A DNA stretch of 64,000 nt, taken from the NCBI GenBank assembly GCA_026995935.1, contig JALWNK010000045.1:39750-103749 (forward strand), written 5' to 3'. Positions 17,536-25,630 of the stretch are shown here, in pieces. The position numbers and the translations under genes are program-made. Origin of the DNA: Deltaproteobacteria bacterium. Its GTDB lineage: Bacteria > Desulfobacterota > Dissulfuribacteria > Dissulfuribacterales > QOAL01. Positions within the stretch are counted from its first letter, which is position 1; the number at the start of each line of letters is the position of its first letter. Under the pieces are notes generated by a model that was not told the DNA's origin, ran no database searches, and saw only the letters and a list, made by a program, of their open reading frames with translations.

Positions 17536-18486
17536 CTAGGGAGCCCAGCTCTTGGTAATGGCAAGGACCCAGGAGACTGAAACCATAAAGATAGTAAGGG
17601 CTTCAAAAAAGATATCCTTTTGTGAAAGATTCCAAGGAACCATACGCCTAAAAAGAACCACAAGGCCTCCCAGAACCAGCCCGCCAAAAAAGCCATAAAA
17701 ATGGGCCAAGATGTCCACCCTCCCCTGCCCTGTCCCCAGGATTCCAAGAAGGGCAAGGCCTGAAAGAAGGACCTTGAAGCCCTCCCTAAGCCCTGAAAAA
17801 CCGTATTCCATGGCCCTTATTGAGCAGTAGGTTCCTATGCTTGAAAATATGGAGGTTGACAACCCTATGGAGACATGCCCGTAACCGTACATCAGGGCAT
17901 TAAGGTAGTTACCTGCTGCTCCACCAATAATTACCAGGAACCAGCCCATTCCCACACCTGTCTCCTCAAAAAGGATGGTAAAGAACAGGCCAGCCATGAA
18001 GACATTGCTAAAAAAGTGGGACGGGTCGGCATGGAGGAACAGGGCCGTGACAGTGCGCCAAATCTCACCCTGGACTATGCGGGATGAGTCTGCCGCCCCC
18101 ACCTCAAGGAGAATATCCCTGACCTCATACCTGAAGGTCAAAGACATTACACATGCCACGAAAACCACAGACAGGAGGGAAGATTTTATTTTCCTGAATT
18201 CTCTGGGCTTATGGCCCTTTTCATGGGAAAAATCCAGGTTTTCCCTGTTATAAAGCCTTATCTCTTTGAAGGCCTGCTTGGCCACAGACTCGTTTACCAG
18301 GATTGAAAAGGCTCCATCCCTTTCCCTTTCCAGCACGTGGGGGATGTGTCTTGAGGTGAGGACCAGGGAGTAAATCCTGGCAGTTTCAGGGTCCAGACCT
18401 TCAAAAAGGGTTAAGGTGTTAAGCCCCTTGGTATGCTTTTCATGAGTTTTGGGGGAATTTTCATGGGACTCTTTTGATTCATGCAT
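17536..18486 (-). CDS. Rhomboid-family intramembrane serine protease
   Basis: 316 residues from ATG 18486, chosen because GGAAGG lies 9 bases upstream; an ATG at 18537 would add 17 residues inside the hairpin. Residues 1-20 are histidine-rich (MHESKESHEN...). About 25-85 is a soluble domain. The membrane core starts near 100. Rhomboid signatures: HADPSHFFSN (H152/H157/N161), catalytic S210 in SIGLSTSIF, catalytic H262 in AHFYGFFGG, with about six to seven helices. It cleaves membrane proteins within the bilayer; substrate unknown. It follows gltD on the same strand. Confidence 0.85.
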   Translation of the reverse strand: MHESKESHENSPKTHEKHTKGLNTLTLFEGLDPETARIYSLVLTSRHIPHVLERERDGAFSILVNESVAKQAFKEIRLYNRENLDFSHEKGHKPREFRKIKSSLLSVVFVACVMSLTFRYEVRDILLEVGAADSSRIVQGEIWRTVTALFLHADPSHFFSNVFMAGLFFTILFEETGVGMGWFLVIIGGAAGNYLNALMYGYGHVSIGLSTSIFSSIGTYCSIRAMEYGFSGLREGFKVLLSGLALLGILGTGQGRVDILAHFYGFFGGLVLGGLVVLFRRMVPWNLSQKDIFFEALTIFMVSVSWVLAITKSWAP

Positions 18487-18499
18487 TAAGAAAGGCCTT

Positions 18500-18524
18500 C
18501 CGCAGGGGAACCAGCCCCCTGCGG
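18500..18524 (-). terminator. Hairpin between gltD and the rhomboid gene
   Basis: CCGCAGGGG and CCCCTGCGG form a perfect 9-bp stem with a 7-base loop, 16 bases after the gltD stop on the minus strand. The trailing sequence is AAGGCCTTTCTTA, not a clean T tract, so termination may be weak. Its 3' edge touches the GGAAGG ribosome site of the rhomboid gene, so it could instead mask translation. Confidence 0.5.
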
Positions 18525-18540
18525 ATGAGAAAAACACAAA

Positions 18541-19914
18541 TTAAAGTTCGCCGTTAAGGAATTTTACAATGGACTCGGATGCAACCCTTCCGTGAAAGGC
18601 TGCCTTTGCAACGGTCTGGGGACCAAGGACATCGTCACCTCCTGCAAAAATCCATGGCACCGATGTCTGAAGGGTCTCTGGATTTACGTCAAAGGTGCCC
18701 CAGGGGGTGCGTTTTATGTCAACTCCCTTGGCAACAGTTGGATCAACCCGCTGGCTTATTGCTGCAACCACTGCATCGGCCTCTATGAAAAAGTTCGAGC
18801 CATCAATGGGAACGGGTCTTCTCCTGCCGGATTCGTCTGGCTCGCCAAGCTCCATCCTTACGCACTCTATTTTCCTGAGCCTGCCCTTTTCACCGTGGAT
18901 TGCAACAGGGGCTGCAAGAAACTCTACCCGTACGCCCTCTTCCTCCATGTGGTGAATTTCGGCCTCAGAAGCAGGCATCTCCTTCCTTGTCCTTCGGTAA
19001 AGGATGAAAACGTCCTTGGAGCCAAGCCTCAAGGCGGTCCTTGCAACATCTATGGCAACGTTTCCACCTCCCACTACCACCACCCTCTGGCCAAGGTCCA
19101 CGTCCTTACCGAGATTCACGTCACGAAGGTAGTCCACCCCGTGAAGCACACCCTCCAGGTCTTCCCCGGGAATACCTAACTTCCTGCTCTCGTGGGCGCC
19201 TACTCCCACAAATACTGCGCCATAACCCTCGTCCTTTAGATCTTGAAGGGTCTTGTCCTTTCCAATGGTAACCTCGTCAATGATATCAACACCGCAGCTT
19301 TTAAGCGCATCAAACTCTGCCTTAATGATGTATCGAGGAAGCCTGAATGGAGGAATACCAACCGAAAGCATGCCACCGAGTACAGGCAGGTTGTCGTAGA
19401 TGGTGCATTTTATGCCCCTGTGGGCAAGATTGTAGGCAACGGTCATGCCTGCAGGCCCTGAACCCACGATTGCCACTTTCTGACCAGTGGGAAGGGCACA
19501 AGGCTCCATGAGATTCTTGTTGTGATCCACCATCCAATCCACTACGTAACGCTCTAGAAGGCCAATTGCCACAGGCTCCCCCTTCTTGCCCCTTATGCAA
19601 CTGCCCTCACACTGAAACTCCTGGGGGCAGACCCTTGAACAGACAGCCGGCAGGGAGCTCGTCTTCCTGATTGTCCAGTAGGCGTCCTCTATCTTGTCCT
19701 CCCTCAAAAGCCTAATAAAGGCGGGAATGTCGTTGTGAAGCGGGCATCCCTGAACGCAGCCTGGTTTTTTGCACTGCAGGCACCGCTCAGCCTCAAGTTT
19801 GGCAGTCTGGTCATCGAAACCGGACACAATCTCATTGAAATTTGTTATCCTCTCCTCCACTGAAAGCTCTTTTGGCTTCTGCCGCGGTATTGCCATTCTC
19901 TCTTTTGCTTTCAC
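18541..19914 (-). CDS. gltD: NADPH-dependent glutamate synthase small subunit (GltD-type)
   Basis: 457 residues from a GTG preceded by a strong AAGGAGG. The N-terminal Fe-S domain has CLQCKKPGCVQGCP and AVCSRVCPQEFQCEGSC, which can hold two [4Fe-4S] clusters. A FAD Rossmann motif VAIVGSGPAGM (about 150) and an NADPH motif VVVVGGGNVAIDVA (about 285) follow, with the C-terminal FAD motif IFAGGDDVLGP. It passes electrons from NAD(P)H to the glutamate synthase. It is not next to gltB but is the obvious partner in the window. An NfnB-like or other GltD-homologous oxidoreductase role is possible. Confidence 0.85.
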   Translation of the reverse strand: MKAKERMAIPRQKPKELSVEERITNFNEIVSGFDDQTAKLEAERCLQCKKPGCVQGCPLHNDIPAFIRLLREDKIEDAYWTIRKTSSLPAVCSRVCPQEFQCEGSCIRGKKGEPVAIGLLERYVVDWMVDHNKNLMEPCALPTGQKVAIVGSGPAGMTVAYNLAHRGIKCTIYDNLPVLGGMLSVGIPPFRLPRYIIKAEFDALKSCGVDIIDEVTIGKDKTLQDLKDEGYGAVFVGVGAHESRKLGIPGEDLEGVLHGVDYLRDVNLGKDVDLGQRVVVVGGGNVAIDVARTALRLGSKDVFILYRRTRKEMPASEAEIHHMEEEGVRVEFLAAPVAIHGEKGRLRKIECVRMELGEPDESGRRRPVPIDGSNFFIEADAVVAAISQRVDPTVAKGVDIKRTPWGTFDVNPETLQTSVPWIFAGGDDVLGPQTVAKAAFHGRVASESIVKFLNGEL

Positions 19915-19987
19915 TTCTTCCTCCTTGACAATATGGTTTCCAAGTTACTAAATGGAATCAAAACCAGGCTATGAGGTCAGCTCACAA

Positions 19988-20170
19988 ATGGACTTTTTCT
20001 GTGCAAAGGATAACCGCCAAACAGATGCAAGTAAAGGGTGCCTGCACCCTAAGGACTACTGCAGCCACAGGAATGGTTGCATAATCCACTTCATGGAAAA
20101 GGAAAAAGAGAGGGAGAAAAGGCAGGAAAAGACATGTGATTCTGAAAACCGTGTTGATGCACAGGAGTAA
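19988..20170 (+). CDS. Small Cys-rich conserved-looking hypothetical protein
   Basis: 60 residues from an ATG with GAGGT 10 bases upstream. The core pattern is CLHPKDYCSHRNGCIIHF, giving three regularly spaced cysteines and a histidine plus an earlier Cys, a plausible metal or Fe-S site. The C-terminal third is highly charged and probably helical (MEKEKEREKRQEK). I recall similar short proteins in sulfate reducers but cannot name a family. An upstream ATG at 19952 has no ribosome site. It lies 15 bases before the next membrane protein gene and may be co-transcribed with it. Confidence 0.5.
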   Translation: MDFFCAKDNRQTDASKGCLHPKDYCSHRNGCIIHFMEKEKEREKRQEKTCDSENRVDAQE

Positions 20171-20185
20171 TCAGGATTTCGTGTC

Positions 20186-20587
20186 ATGTTTTTTGCCCTC
20201 CTTGCCGTAACCTTCCTTCTTGCAGCGGCAGTTTCCTTTATTGTCGTCAGATCCTTCAAGGGTCCGGTATCCACCATCTTTAGACGCATAATCCAGGACC
20301 CGGTAAGCTCCGTGTGGGAAAGATACATCACATTTGCCGGCCTTGTAGTGGGAGTATCCGGGGGAGTGAGAATCTACCAGCTGGAACGCTACATAAATGC
20401 ACCCTACAAAAATCAAAGGGTCCTTAGCCTGAATGCAGAAAGGTGGACCCTGGAGGTTTACCGAACCGTCATAGAAACACTTCAAAGCCTTGCCTGGATG
20501 TACCTTGTAGTCTTTGTCTTCGCTCTCTTGGCCTATGTTCTGGTAAAGGGCTTTGAGATGCGCCACAAAAGGAGGGACACAAGATGA
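20186..20587 (+). CDS. Hypothetical membrane protein
   Basis: 133 residues with a hydrophobic N-terminal helix (about 2-22), a second hydrophobic region around IT-FAGLVVGVSGGVRIYQ (about 48-68) and a C-terminal helix (about 100-122) followed by a basic end. No family recognised. Its stop overlaps the start of the MBL-fold gene as ATGA, so the two proteins are probably made together. Confidence 0.65.
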   Translation: MFFALLAVTFLLAAAVSFIVVRSFKGPVSTIFRRIIQDPVSSVWERYITFAGLVVGVSGGVRIYQLERYINAPYKNQRVLSLNAERWTLEVYRTVIETLQSLAWMYLVVFVFALLAYVLVKGFEMRHKRRDTR

Positions 20588-21435
20588 AAGGCGCCCCGCT
20601 TAAACTTACGGTGCTTTGTGAAAACAGTGTGGCAGGCCCCTTTGGACTCATTGGTGAGCATGGCTGGTCCATACTCATTGAAATGAGGGGAAGAAAGATC
20701 CTCTTTGATACGGGCCAGGGCATTGGCATCTTAAACAACAGCATGAGGCTTGGAAAGGATCTGGGGGCTCTTGACATGCTGGTCCTAAGCCACGGCCACT
20801 ACGATCATGCATCTGGCATTCCCCAGGTTGCGGGCCTTAACGCCAATCTCAAGGTCCTTTGCCATAAAGACGTGTTCCTTCCGCGCTACTGGGTGAAGGA
20901 CGGGGACGAAAGGTTCATAGGCATGATTCACAGGAGACCCTTTCTCGAATCCCTTGGATGCCGTTTTAGTTTTTTTTCAGAATTTACTGAAATTGTCCCT
21001 GGTATCTATTTGACAGGGGAGGTTCCAAGGATAACAGATTTTGAAAAACCAGACCCTCACATGGAGATAGAAATAGAAGAAAACGGGAAGATAACCCGGG
21101 TCCAGGACCCCTTGATGGATGACCTGTCACTTGTGGTGGATACGCCCTCGGGACTGGTTGTTGTACTTGGATGCGCACACGCAGGGCTCATAAACATATT
21201 GAGCCATGTTCAAAAAAACCTTCCTGGGAAAAAGATACACACCGTCATTGGAGGAACCCACCTGGGCTTTGCAGAAGATGTCCAGTTCCACCAGACCCTC
21301 AAGGAACTTGAGGCCTTTGAGATAAAAAGACTCGGGGCATCCCACTGCACAGGGCTTTCAAACTCAGCCCGTCTAGCATCAAGACTTGGAGATCGCTTTT
21401 TTAACGCCTCGGTAGGAGTAAAGTTAGAACTCTAA
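20584..21435 (+). CDS. MBL-fold metallohydrolase
   Basis: 283 residues. The metal-binding motif is SHGHYDHASG (about 70-79), with further ligands at GCAHAG and near the C-terminal SHCTG. The overall order (FDTGQG early, LVVDTPSGLVVVLGCAHAG, IGGTHLG) matches the COG1237 group annotated as dihydropterin ribofuranosylaminobenzene phosphate synthase-like hydrolases. The true substrate is unknown. It is translationally coupled to the membrane protein before it and ends at a two-way terminator. Confidence 0.85.
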   Translation: MKGAPLKLTVLCENSVAGPFGLIGEHGWSILIEMRGRKILFDTGQGIGILNNSMRLGKDLGALDMLVLSHGHYDHASGIPQVAGLNANLKVLCHKDVFLPRYWVKDGDERFIGMIHRRPFLESLGCRFSFFSEFTEIVPGIYLTGEVPRITDFEKPDPHMEIEIEENGKITRVQDPLMDDLSLVVDTPSGLVVVLGCAHAGLINILSHVQKNLPGKKIHTVIGGTHLGFAEDVQFHQTLKELEAFEIKRLGASHCTGLSNSARLASRLGDRFFNASVGVKLEL

Positions 21436-21454
21436 GGAAAATTAACAAAAAAAG

Positions 21455-21490
21455 GGCGGGCAGGCCCTGAATCGTCCGGAACTGCCCGCC
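21455..21490 (-). terminator. Bidirectional terminator between the MBL and collagen-like genes
   Basis: GGCGGGCAG (21455-21463) pairs with CTGCCCGCC (21482-21490). On the minus strand the stem is followed by CTTTTTTTG, making a good terminator for the collagen-like gene; on the plus strand only CACCTTTT follows, so it is weaker there. Confidence 0.8.
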
Positions 21491-21504
21491 TGGACACCTT
21501 TTAG

Positions 21505-22125
21505 TTACTTCTTCTTGGTCTTGGACTTTGAAGAAGACTTGGTTGCTGATGTGCCCTTGGGCCCCCTGGGCCCCCTTGGACCCCTTGGTCCTTCTGGACC
21601 CGGTGGTCCTGGTTCTCCTTGTGGACCCGGCGGACCTTCAGGACCCGGAGGACCCTGTGGACCAGGTTCACCCTGCGGACCTGGAGGACCTTCAGGACCT
21701 TGCGGCCCTGGTTCGCCCTTGTCACCCTTCGGACCCTTGGGCCCCGGAGGACCTTCTGGGCCTGGTGGCCCCTGTGGACCCGGAGGACCTTGAGGACCTG
21801 GCGGCCCTGGCTCTCCCTGTGGGCCTTGTGGTCCTTCTGGACCCGGTGGTCCCTGAGGCCCTGGCTCTCCCTTATCACCCTTTGGCCCAGGAGGTCCTTC
21901 CGGACCTGGAGGACCCTCGGGACCTGGTTCCCCCTTGGGGCCTGGGGGACCTGGTTTACCCGGCGGCCCTGGTGGGCCTGGATCACCCTTTGGCCCACGA
22001 AGCTTGCCACTTTCAAGGGCCTGTTTTATCTCTTTAATGTCATTTTCCAGGGCAGTAAGCCTTCGGTATGCGAGGATACCAAAGATGCTAAGCCCGATAG
22101 CCACAAATGCAAGAACAATAGCCAT
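21505..22125 (-). CDS. Membrane-anchored collagen-like (Gly-X-Y) protein
   Basis: 206 residues: an N-terminal hydrophobic helix (2-20), a short charged helix able to form a trimeric coiled coil (about 22-42), 50 uninterrupted Gly-X-Y triplets (44-193) and a basic Ser/Lys tail. Triplets are extremely proline-rich ([12 protein letters not shown]) with [11 protein letters not shown] present more than once, giving Lys-Asp/Glu bridges that stabilise triple helices without hydroxyproline. AAGGAGG lies 4 bases before the ATG. It likely makes a homotrimeric rod fixed in the inner membrane; whether the rod faces the periplasm is not certain. The Gly-X-Y DNA is repetitive and may vary in length. Confidence 0.9.
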   Translation of the reverse strand: MAIVLAFVAIGLSIFGILAYRRLTALENDIKEIKQALESGKLRGPKGDPGPPGPPGKPGPPGPKGEPGPEGPPGPEGPPGPKGDKGEPGPQGPPGPEGPQGPQGEPGPPGPQGPPGPQGPPGPEGPPGPKGPKGDKGEPGPQGPEGPPGPQGEPGPQGPPGPEGPPGPQGEPGPPGPEGPRGPRGPRGPKGTSATKSSSKSKTKKK

Positions 22126-22456
22126 TTTCCCTCCTTAAGCTTAATACTTACATATGCGGTAGAAACTACCTGCAATTATAAAAAATTTCACTTTTCCTCT
22201 CCCCTGCTATTAAAAATAGGAGGTTAGACCACCATTTAATTACAGTCAATATGAAATTTTTTGATTTTTGGGTTTACTAACTGGCTCTATCTGAACACTT
22301 AAAGGGGTTTGAATCAGGATGCCAGACAACCGGAGGTATGAGCACCTGTAGGGCAAAACCAGACAGAAGACCCATTCCCCTACAACACCTGCAAGCCTGA
22401 AAAGGGATAGAAAGACATGCTCGTTACTGATTCCATTCTGAGAACACTTCTGGGAA
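22126..22456. other. Intergenic region between the metallopeptidase and collagen-like genes
   Basis: 331 bases with no convincing gene. The half near the collagen-like gene is AT-rich and should hold its promoter. The half near the metallopeptidase end has an inverted repeat TGTAGGG (22347-22353) / CCCTACA (22378-22384), downstream of that gene on the minus strand, which may form a weak 3' hairpin. Confidence 0.4.
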
Positions 22457-23329
22457 TCAATTAAAGGTGTTACATGCCCTTGGATCTCCGGATTTAAAAC
22501 CCTTCATGAACCACTGGAGGCGCTGTTTTGAGGTGCCGTGGGTAAAGCTGTCTGGAACAACATACCCCTGAGCCTGTTTCTGCAAGGTGTCGTCTCCAAT
22601 CCTGCTTGCTGCGTTCATGGCCTCTTCCACGTCTCCTGGTTCAAGCCTACTTTTTGTAAAATGCCCCCAAACCCCTGCAAGGCAGTCTGCCTGCAGTTCT
22701 ACTGAAATCTGAAGATGGTTTGCCCTCTTTTTATCTCCCCTCCTCAAGGCCTCTTGTTGAAGGGCATGTACCTTTTCCAGGATCCCCATTATGTTTTGCA
22801 CGTGGTGACCAACTTCGTGAGCAAGTACATAGGCCTGGGCGAAGTCTCCTGGAGCATGAAACCTGCTCGCCAACTGGTCAAAAAAGCCCAAATCCAAATA
22901 TATTTTCTGGTCCCTTGGACAGTAGAACGGGCCTGTCTGTGCACTTGCAAAACCGCAGCCGCTCTGGGTTGCTCCACGAAAGAGCACAAGAATCGGTGGA
23001 TGATACCTCAATCCATAGTCGGGTAGAATAGAACTCCAAACATCTTCGGTGGTGGCAAGCACCTTCTTTATGAAAACCGCCTGTGTATCATTAGCTGGCC
23101 TTTGTACGTGGGTAGGCACTGACTGCGGCTGGAACAGGGCAAAGGGATTAAATCCAAGAAGGTAAGCTCCTGCGCCAATGGCAAGAATTGCCCATCCAAA
23201 CTTTGTCTGAAGAAGCATTCTTATGAGGGGCCACATAAGATACAGCCCCTGCATGGACATGCCTCTTCCGCCCGTCTCAAAACGCCTGTCTTCTACGTTT
23301 CGACTTTCTCTTTCGTCATCAAGTCGCAT
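22457..23329 (-). CDS. YpfJ-family neutral zinc metallopeptidase
   Basis: 290 residues from ATG 23329, preceded by GGAGG with 5-base spacing; a TTG 15 bases upstream is less likely. The N-terminal 30 residues are charged (MRLDDERESRNVEDRR), then a membrane helix (about 42-60), then the catalytic part with LAHEVGHHVQN, the HExxH zinc site, and VELQADCLAGVW with the third ligand region. This is the typical layout of PF04228. The domain faces the periplasm. Function of the family is unknown. Confidence 0.88.
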   Translation of the reverse strand: MRLDDERESRNVEDRRFETGGRGMSMQGLYLMWPLIRMLLQTKFGWAILAIGAGAYLLGFNPFALFQPQSVPTHVQRPANDTQAVFIKKVLATTEDVWSSILPDYGLRYHPPILVLFRGATQSGCGFASAQTGPFYCPRDQKIYLDLGFFDQLASRFHAPGDFAQAYVLAHEVGHHVQNIMGILEKVHALQQEALRRGDKKRANHLQISVELQADCLAGVWGHFTKSRLEPGDVEEAMNAASRIGDDTLQKQAQGYVVPDSFTHGTSKQRLQWFMKGFKSGDPRACNTFN

Positions 23330-23460
23330 AACCACCTCCAACACATACTCGCCCCATGTCTAGAACCTTGGCCTCAAAACACCATGGGGCCTTGGGACCC
23401 ACATCCAGCAACTTGGGTTTAAAGCCCTTTTACCAAACGCACCATTCTGGCGCCAAAGCG

Positions 23461-25629
23461 CTATCTAGGGGTCCATCCGCCGACCCCGAGGAGTTCCAGA
23501 TTAACCAGTATGGAGGTGTCGTCAGAGTCAGTCTTGATCTTTCCCTCTATGGCCCAACAGCTCGACGTGTAGCGAAGCACGTACTTGGATTCTATCTGCT
23601 TGTTTCTTTCAAAGTCCTGTTTGATATGAAACCTGAATGACCAGGCCGCGGTAACTATGGCATTCATGTCAAAATTGAGCTCATTTATGTCCTCAAGCTT
23701 ATGATAGCGGTAGTCCAGGTCGAAGGTGCTTCCCCTGTAACCAACATAGCGCCACCTGACGTTATGTGTGCGAAAACCGTCTCCATAAAAGTTGTACTTG
23801 GTGTCGTAGCGAAGCCAAAAACTCGGAAAAGGCGTGAAATCAAACTCTCCGTAAAGGTCTGAAAGGCTTTTTCTCTCAAACTCCTGGGCGGAAAGAACCG
23901 TGGGTTCCTTATGAAAATTGTACGACTCTTCAAGCTTTATACGAAAAAGATCAGAGTATGAGTATCTTCCGCCTCCAAGGCGCCTTTTGCTGCTCACAAA
24001 GGAAAGGAGACTGAAGATGACCTTGTTCCTTTCTGGGTAAAGATCCCGGCTGTCTATGGTGGGTATGTCCCTGCTACTTCTGAAAGGGGAATAAACGTAT
24101 CTGATTCGGGGTGTGATATAGTGTCGCCAAAGGCCCTTTCCATGGCTGTAGTTTCTGGCAAAGGTCTTTGTCATATCAGCCAGAATGGAGTAGCGAAACC
24201 TGTTGGCGGTGTCGTCCGGGTTCAAATTGTTCTTCTCCTCCCTGCCGTAGGCCACATAGACACTATCTTCCACGGCCCCTGTAACCACAAGGTCCGCCCA
24301 GTTGAAAAGATCAAGGGGTATGGAAATGGCAGGATTCAGCCTAATCCTGTGTTCCTTTGTCCCCTGCTCGCGCCAGTAATCCGTGTAGTCAAAATCAAAT
24401 TCATAGTACAGGCGCCTTTCCCAAAGGGGCTGTTTGAATGAATGGACAAAGACGCTTGGCAGGGTCTGAACGGTAAACCCCCTTCGCCCAAAGAAATGGT
24501 TGTCATTGTACCTGCCATGGAGGCCAAGAAACATGTCCTGTGTCTCCTTAGTAACCTGAGCAACCGATGGTCGTATCTTGTCTGTTTCCTCGGCAAGGTT
24601 TCTGTGAAACCACTTCCTGAAGGTCTCATCACTCCTGGTAAAGCCCATGAAGCCCGTATCGAACTCCTGCAGGTAGTCCATGTCGCTCATGAGATCTACA
24701 TCAAGCTTTGCCTCAAAACCTAGGGGAAGGGACTGGTTCAGCTTACCCCGGAGCCACCACCTGAAATCGTTTCCCCTTGTGTGGCCGTCTCCGTTAAAGT
24801 CATGGTCGTCCTTCTTGTCCCCAAGGAAGTTGTACCTCACAACCGCCTTGTCTGTTGGGGAGAAGACATGCCTGTACTCCACACCCTCCATCCAGCCCCG
24901 GCTGGACATGGGATGCTGGTAAAAGGTAAGGTCCATGGAATCATTAAGCACAAGGAAAAAGGGTAGGTTCAACCCGATGCCGTTTCTCTTTGATGAGGTG
25001 TACTCTGGAATGAGAAAGCCCGTCTTTCTGTACCTGTTAATTGGCACGTAAAGCCACGGGGTAAAGAGGACAGGGATGTCCCTTATCTCAAAAAAGGTAT
25101 TTTTCGCCTTTGCCTCACCGTCAACCGTGAGGGTTAGCTCCTTGCATTTGAACCTCCAGTCCTGTTTGGGCATTGGGCAGGTGCTGACAGTGGCCTCCTG
25201 GGCGTGATACTCTTCAGGGCCTGTCTTCTCAAGCCTTTTCGCCGTAAGGTGAATGTTGTTTCTCTTTAGATACAAAAAGGCGTTTTCCACCTCTCCTGTT
25301 GATGTCTTAAGGTCCAGACTGCCCTTTGAACCCCTAAGCACATCCTGGCCTAGGTGTATGACCACGTGACCACTTGCGTAAATTTTCCCCTGGTCCTGAT
25401 CATATATGATCTTGTCGGCATAGACCCTCAGTTTTCCACGCTTGATCTCCACGGAACCCTGGGCAACAACAACCCTGGAGTTGTGGAAAAAGACCAGTTT
25501 CTCTGCCTTTATGTCCCAGGGCTCCTTTTTCTTGATACTGGCCATGGAACTTGAACAAAGAAGGGGTAAGAAAAAGAAAAGGGTGCAAACAAGAAACAGG
25601 GTTATGGATCTGCCACTTGCCCTGTACAT
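23461..25629 (-). CDS. lptD: LPS assembly outer membrane protein LptD
   Basis: 722 residues. A signal peptide (about 1-30) is followed by an LptA-like beta-jellyroll domain (about 38-140: VVVAQGSVEIKRGKLRVYADKIIYD) and a C-terminal 26-strand barrel ending on an aromatic-poor strand. The conserved TFFEIRDIPVLFTPWLYVPI at the domain junction is diagnostic. Two Cys near STCPMPKQDWRFKC may form a disulfide. It inserts LPS in the outer leaflet with LptE. It follows dgt by one base, so the two are co-transcribed. Confidence 0.93.
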   Translation of the reverse strand: MYRASGRSITLFLVCTLFFFLPLLCSSSMASIKKKEPWDIKAEKLVFFHNSRVVVAQGSVEIKRGKLRVYADKIIYDQDQGKIYASGHVVIHLGQDVLRGSKGSLDLKTSTGEVENAFLYLKRNNIHLTAKRLEKTGPEEYHAQEATVSTCPMPKQDWRFKCKELTLTVDGEAKAKNTFFEIRDIPVLFTPWLYVPINRYRKTGFLIPEYTSSKRNGIGLNLPFFLVLNDSMDLTFYQHPMSSRGWMEGVEYRHVFSPTDKAVVRYNFLGDKKDDHDFNGDGHTRGNDFRWWLRGKLNQSLPLGFEAKLDVDLMSDMDYLQEFDTGFMGFTRSDETFRKWFHRNLAEETDKIRPSVAQVTKETQDMFLGLHGRYNDNHFFGRRGFTVQTLPSVFVHSFKQPLWERRLYYEFDFDYTDYWREQGTKEHRIRLNPAISIPLDLFNWADLVVTGAVEDSVYVAYGREEKNNLNPDDTANRFRYSILADMTKTFARNYSHGKGLWRHYITPRIRYVYSPFRSSRDIPTIDSRDLYPERNKVIFSLLSFVSSKRRLGGGRYSYSDLFRIKLEESYNFHKEPTVLSAQEFERKSLSDLYGEFDFTPFPSFWLRYDTKYNFYGDGFRTHNVRWRYVGYRGSTFDLDYRYHKLEDINELNFDMNAIVTAAWSFRFHIKQDFERNKQIESKYVLRYTSSCWAIEGKIKTDSDDTSILVNLELLGVGGWTPR

Positions 25630-25630
25630 A

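Noticed and set aside
18592..19179. 195-codon plus-strand frame over gltD
   Set aside because: It lies wholly within a strongly conserved minus-strand gene and has no recognisable protein features.
21515..22227. Long plus-strand reading frames rich in Gly/Pro/Leu or Trp/Arg across the collagen-like gene
   Set aside because: They are mirror images of the Gly-X-Y repeat on the minus strand; low complexity, no ribosome sites and no known fold.
22330..22350. Ten-codon frame MPDNRRYEHL resembling the start of a PilZ domain
   Set aside because: Far too short to support a gene or a pseudogene.
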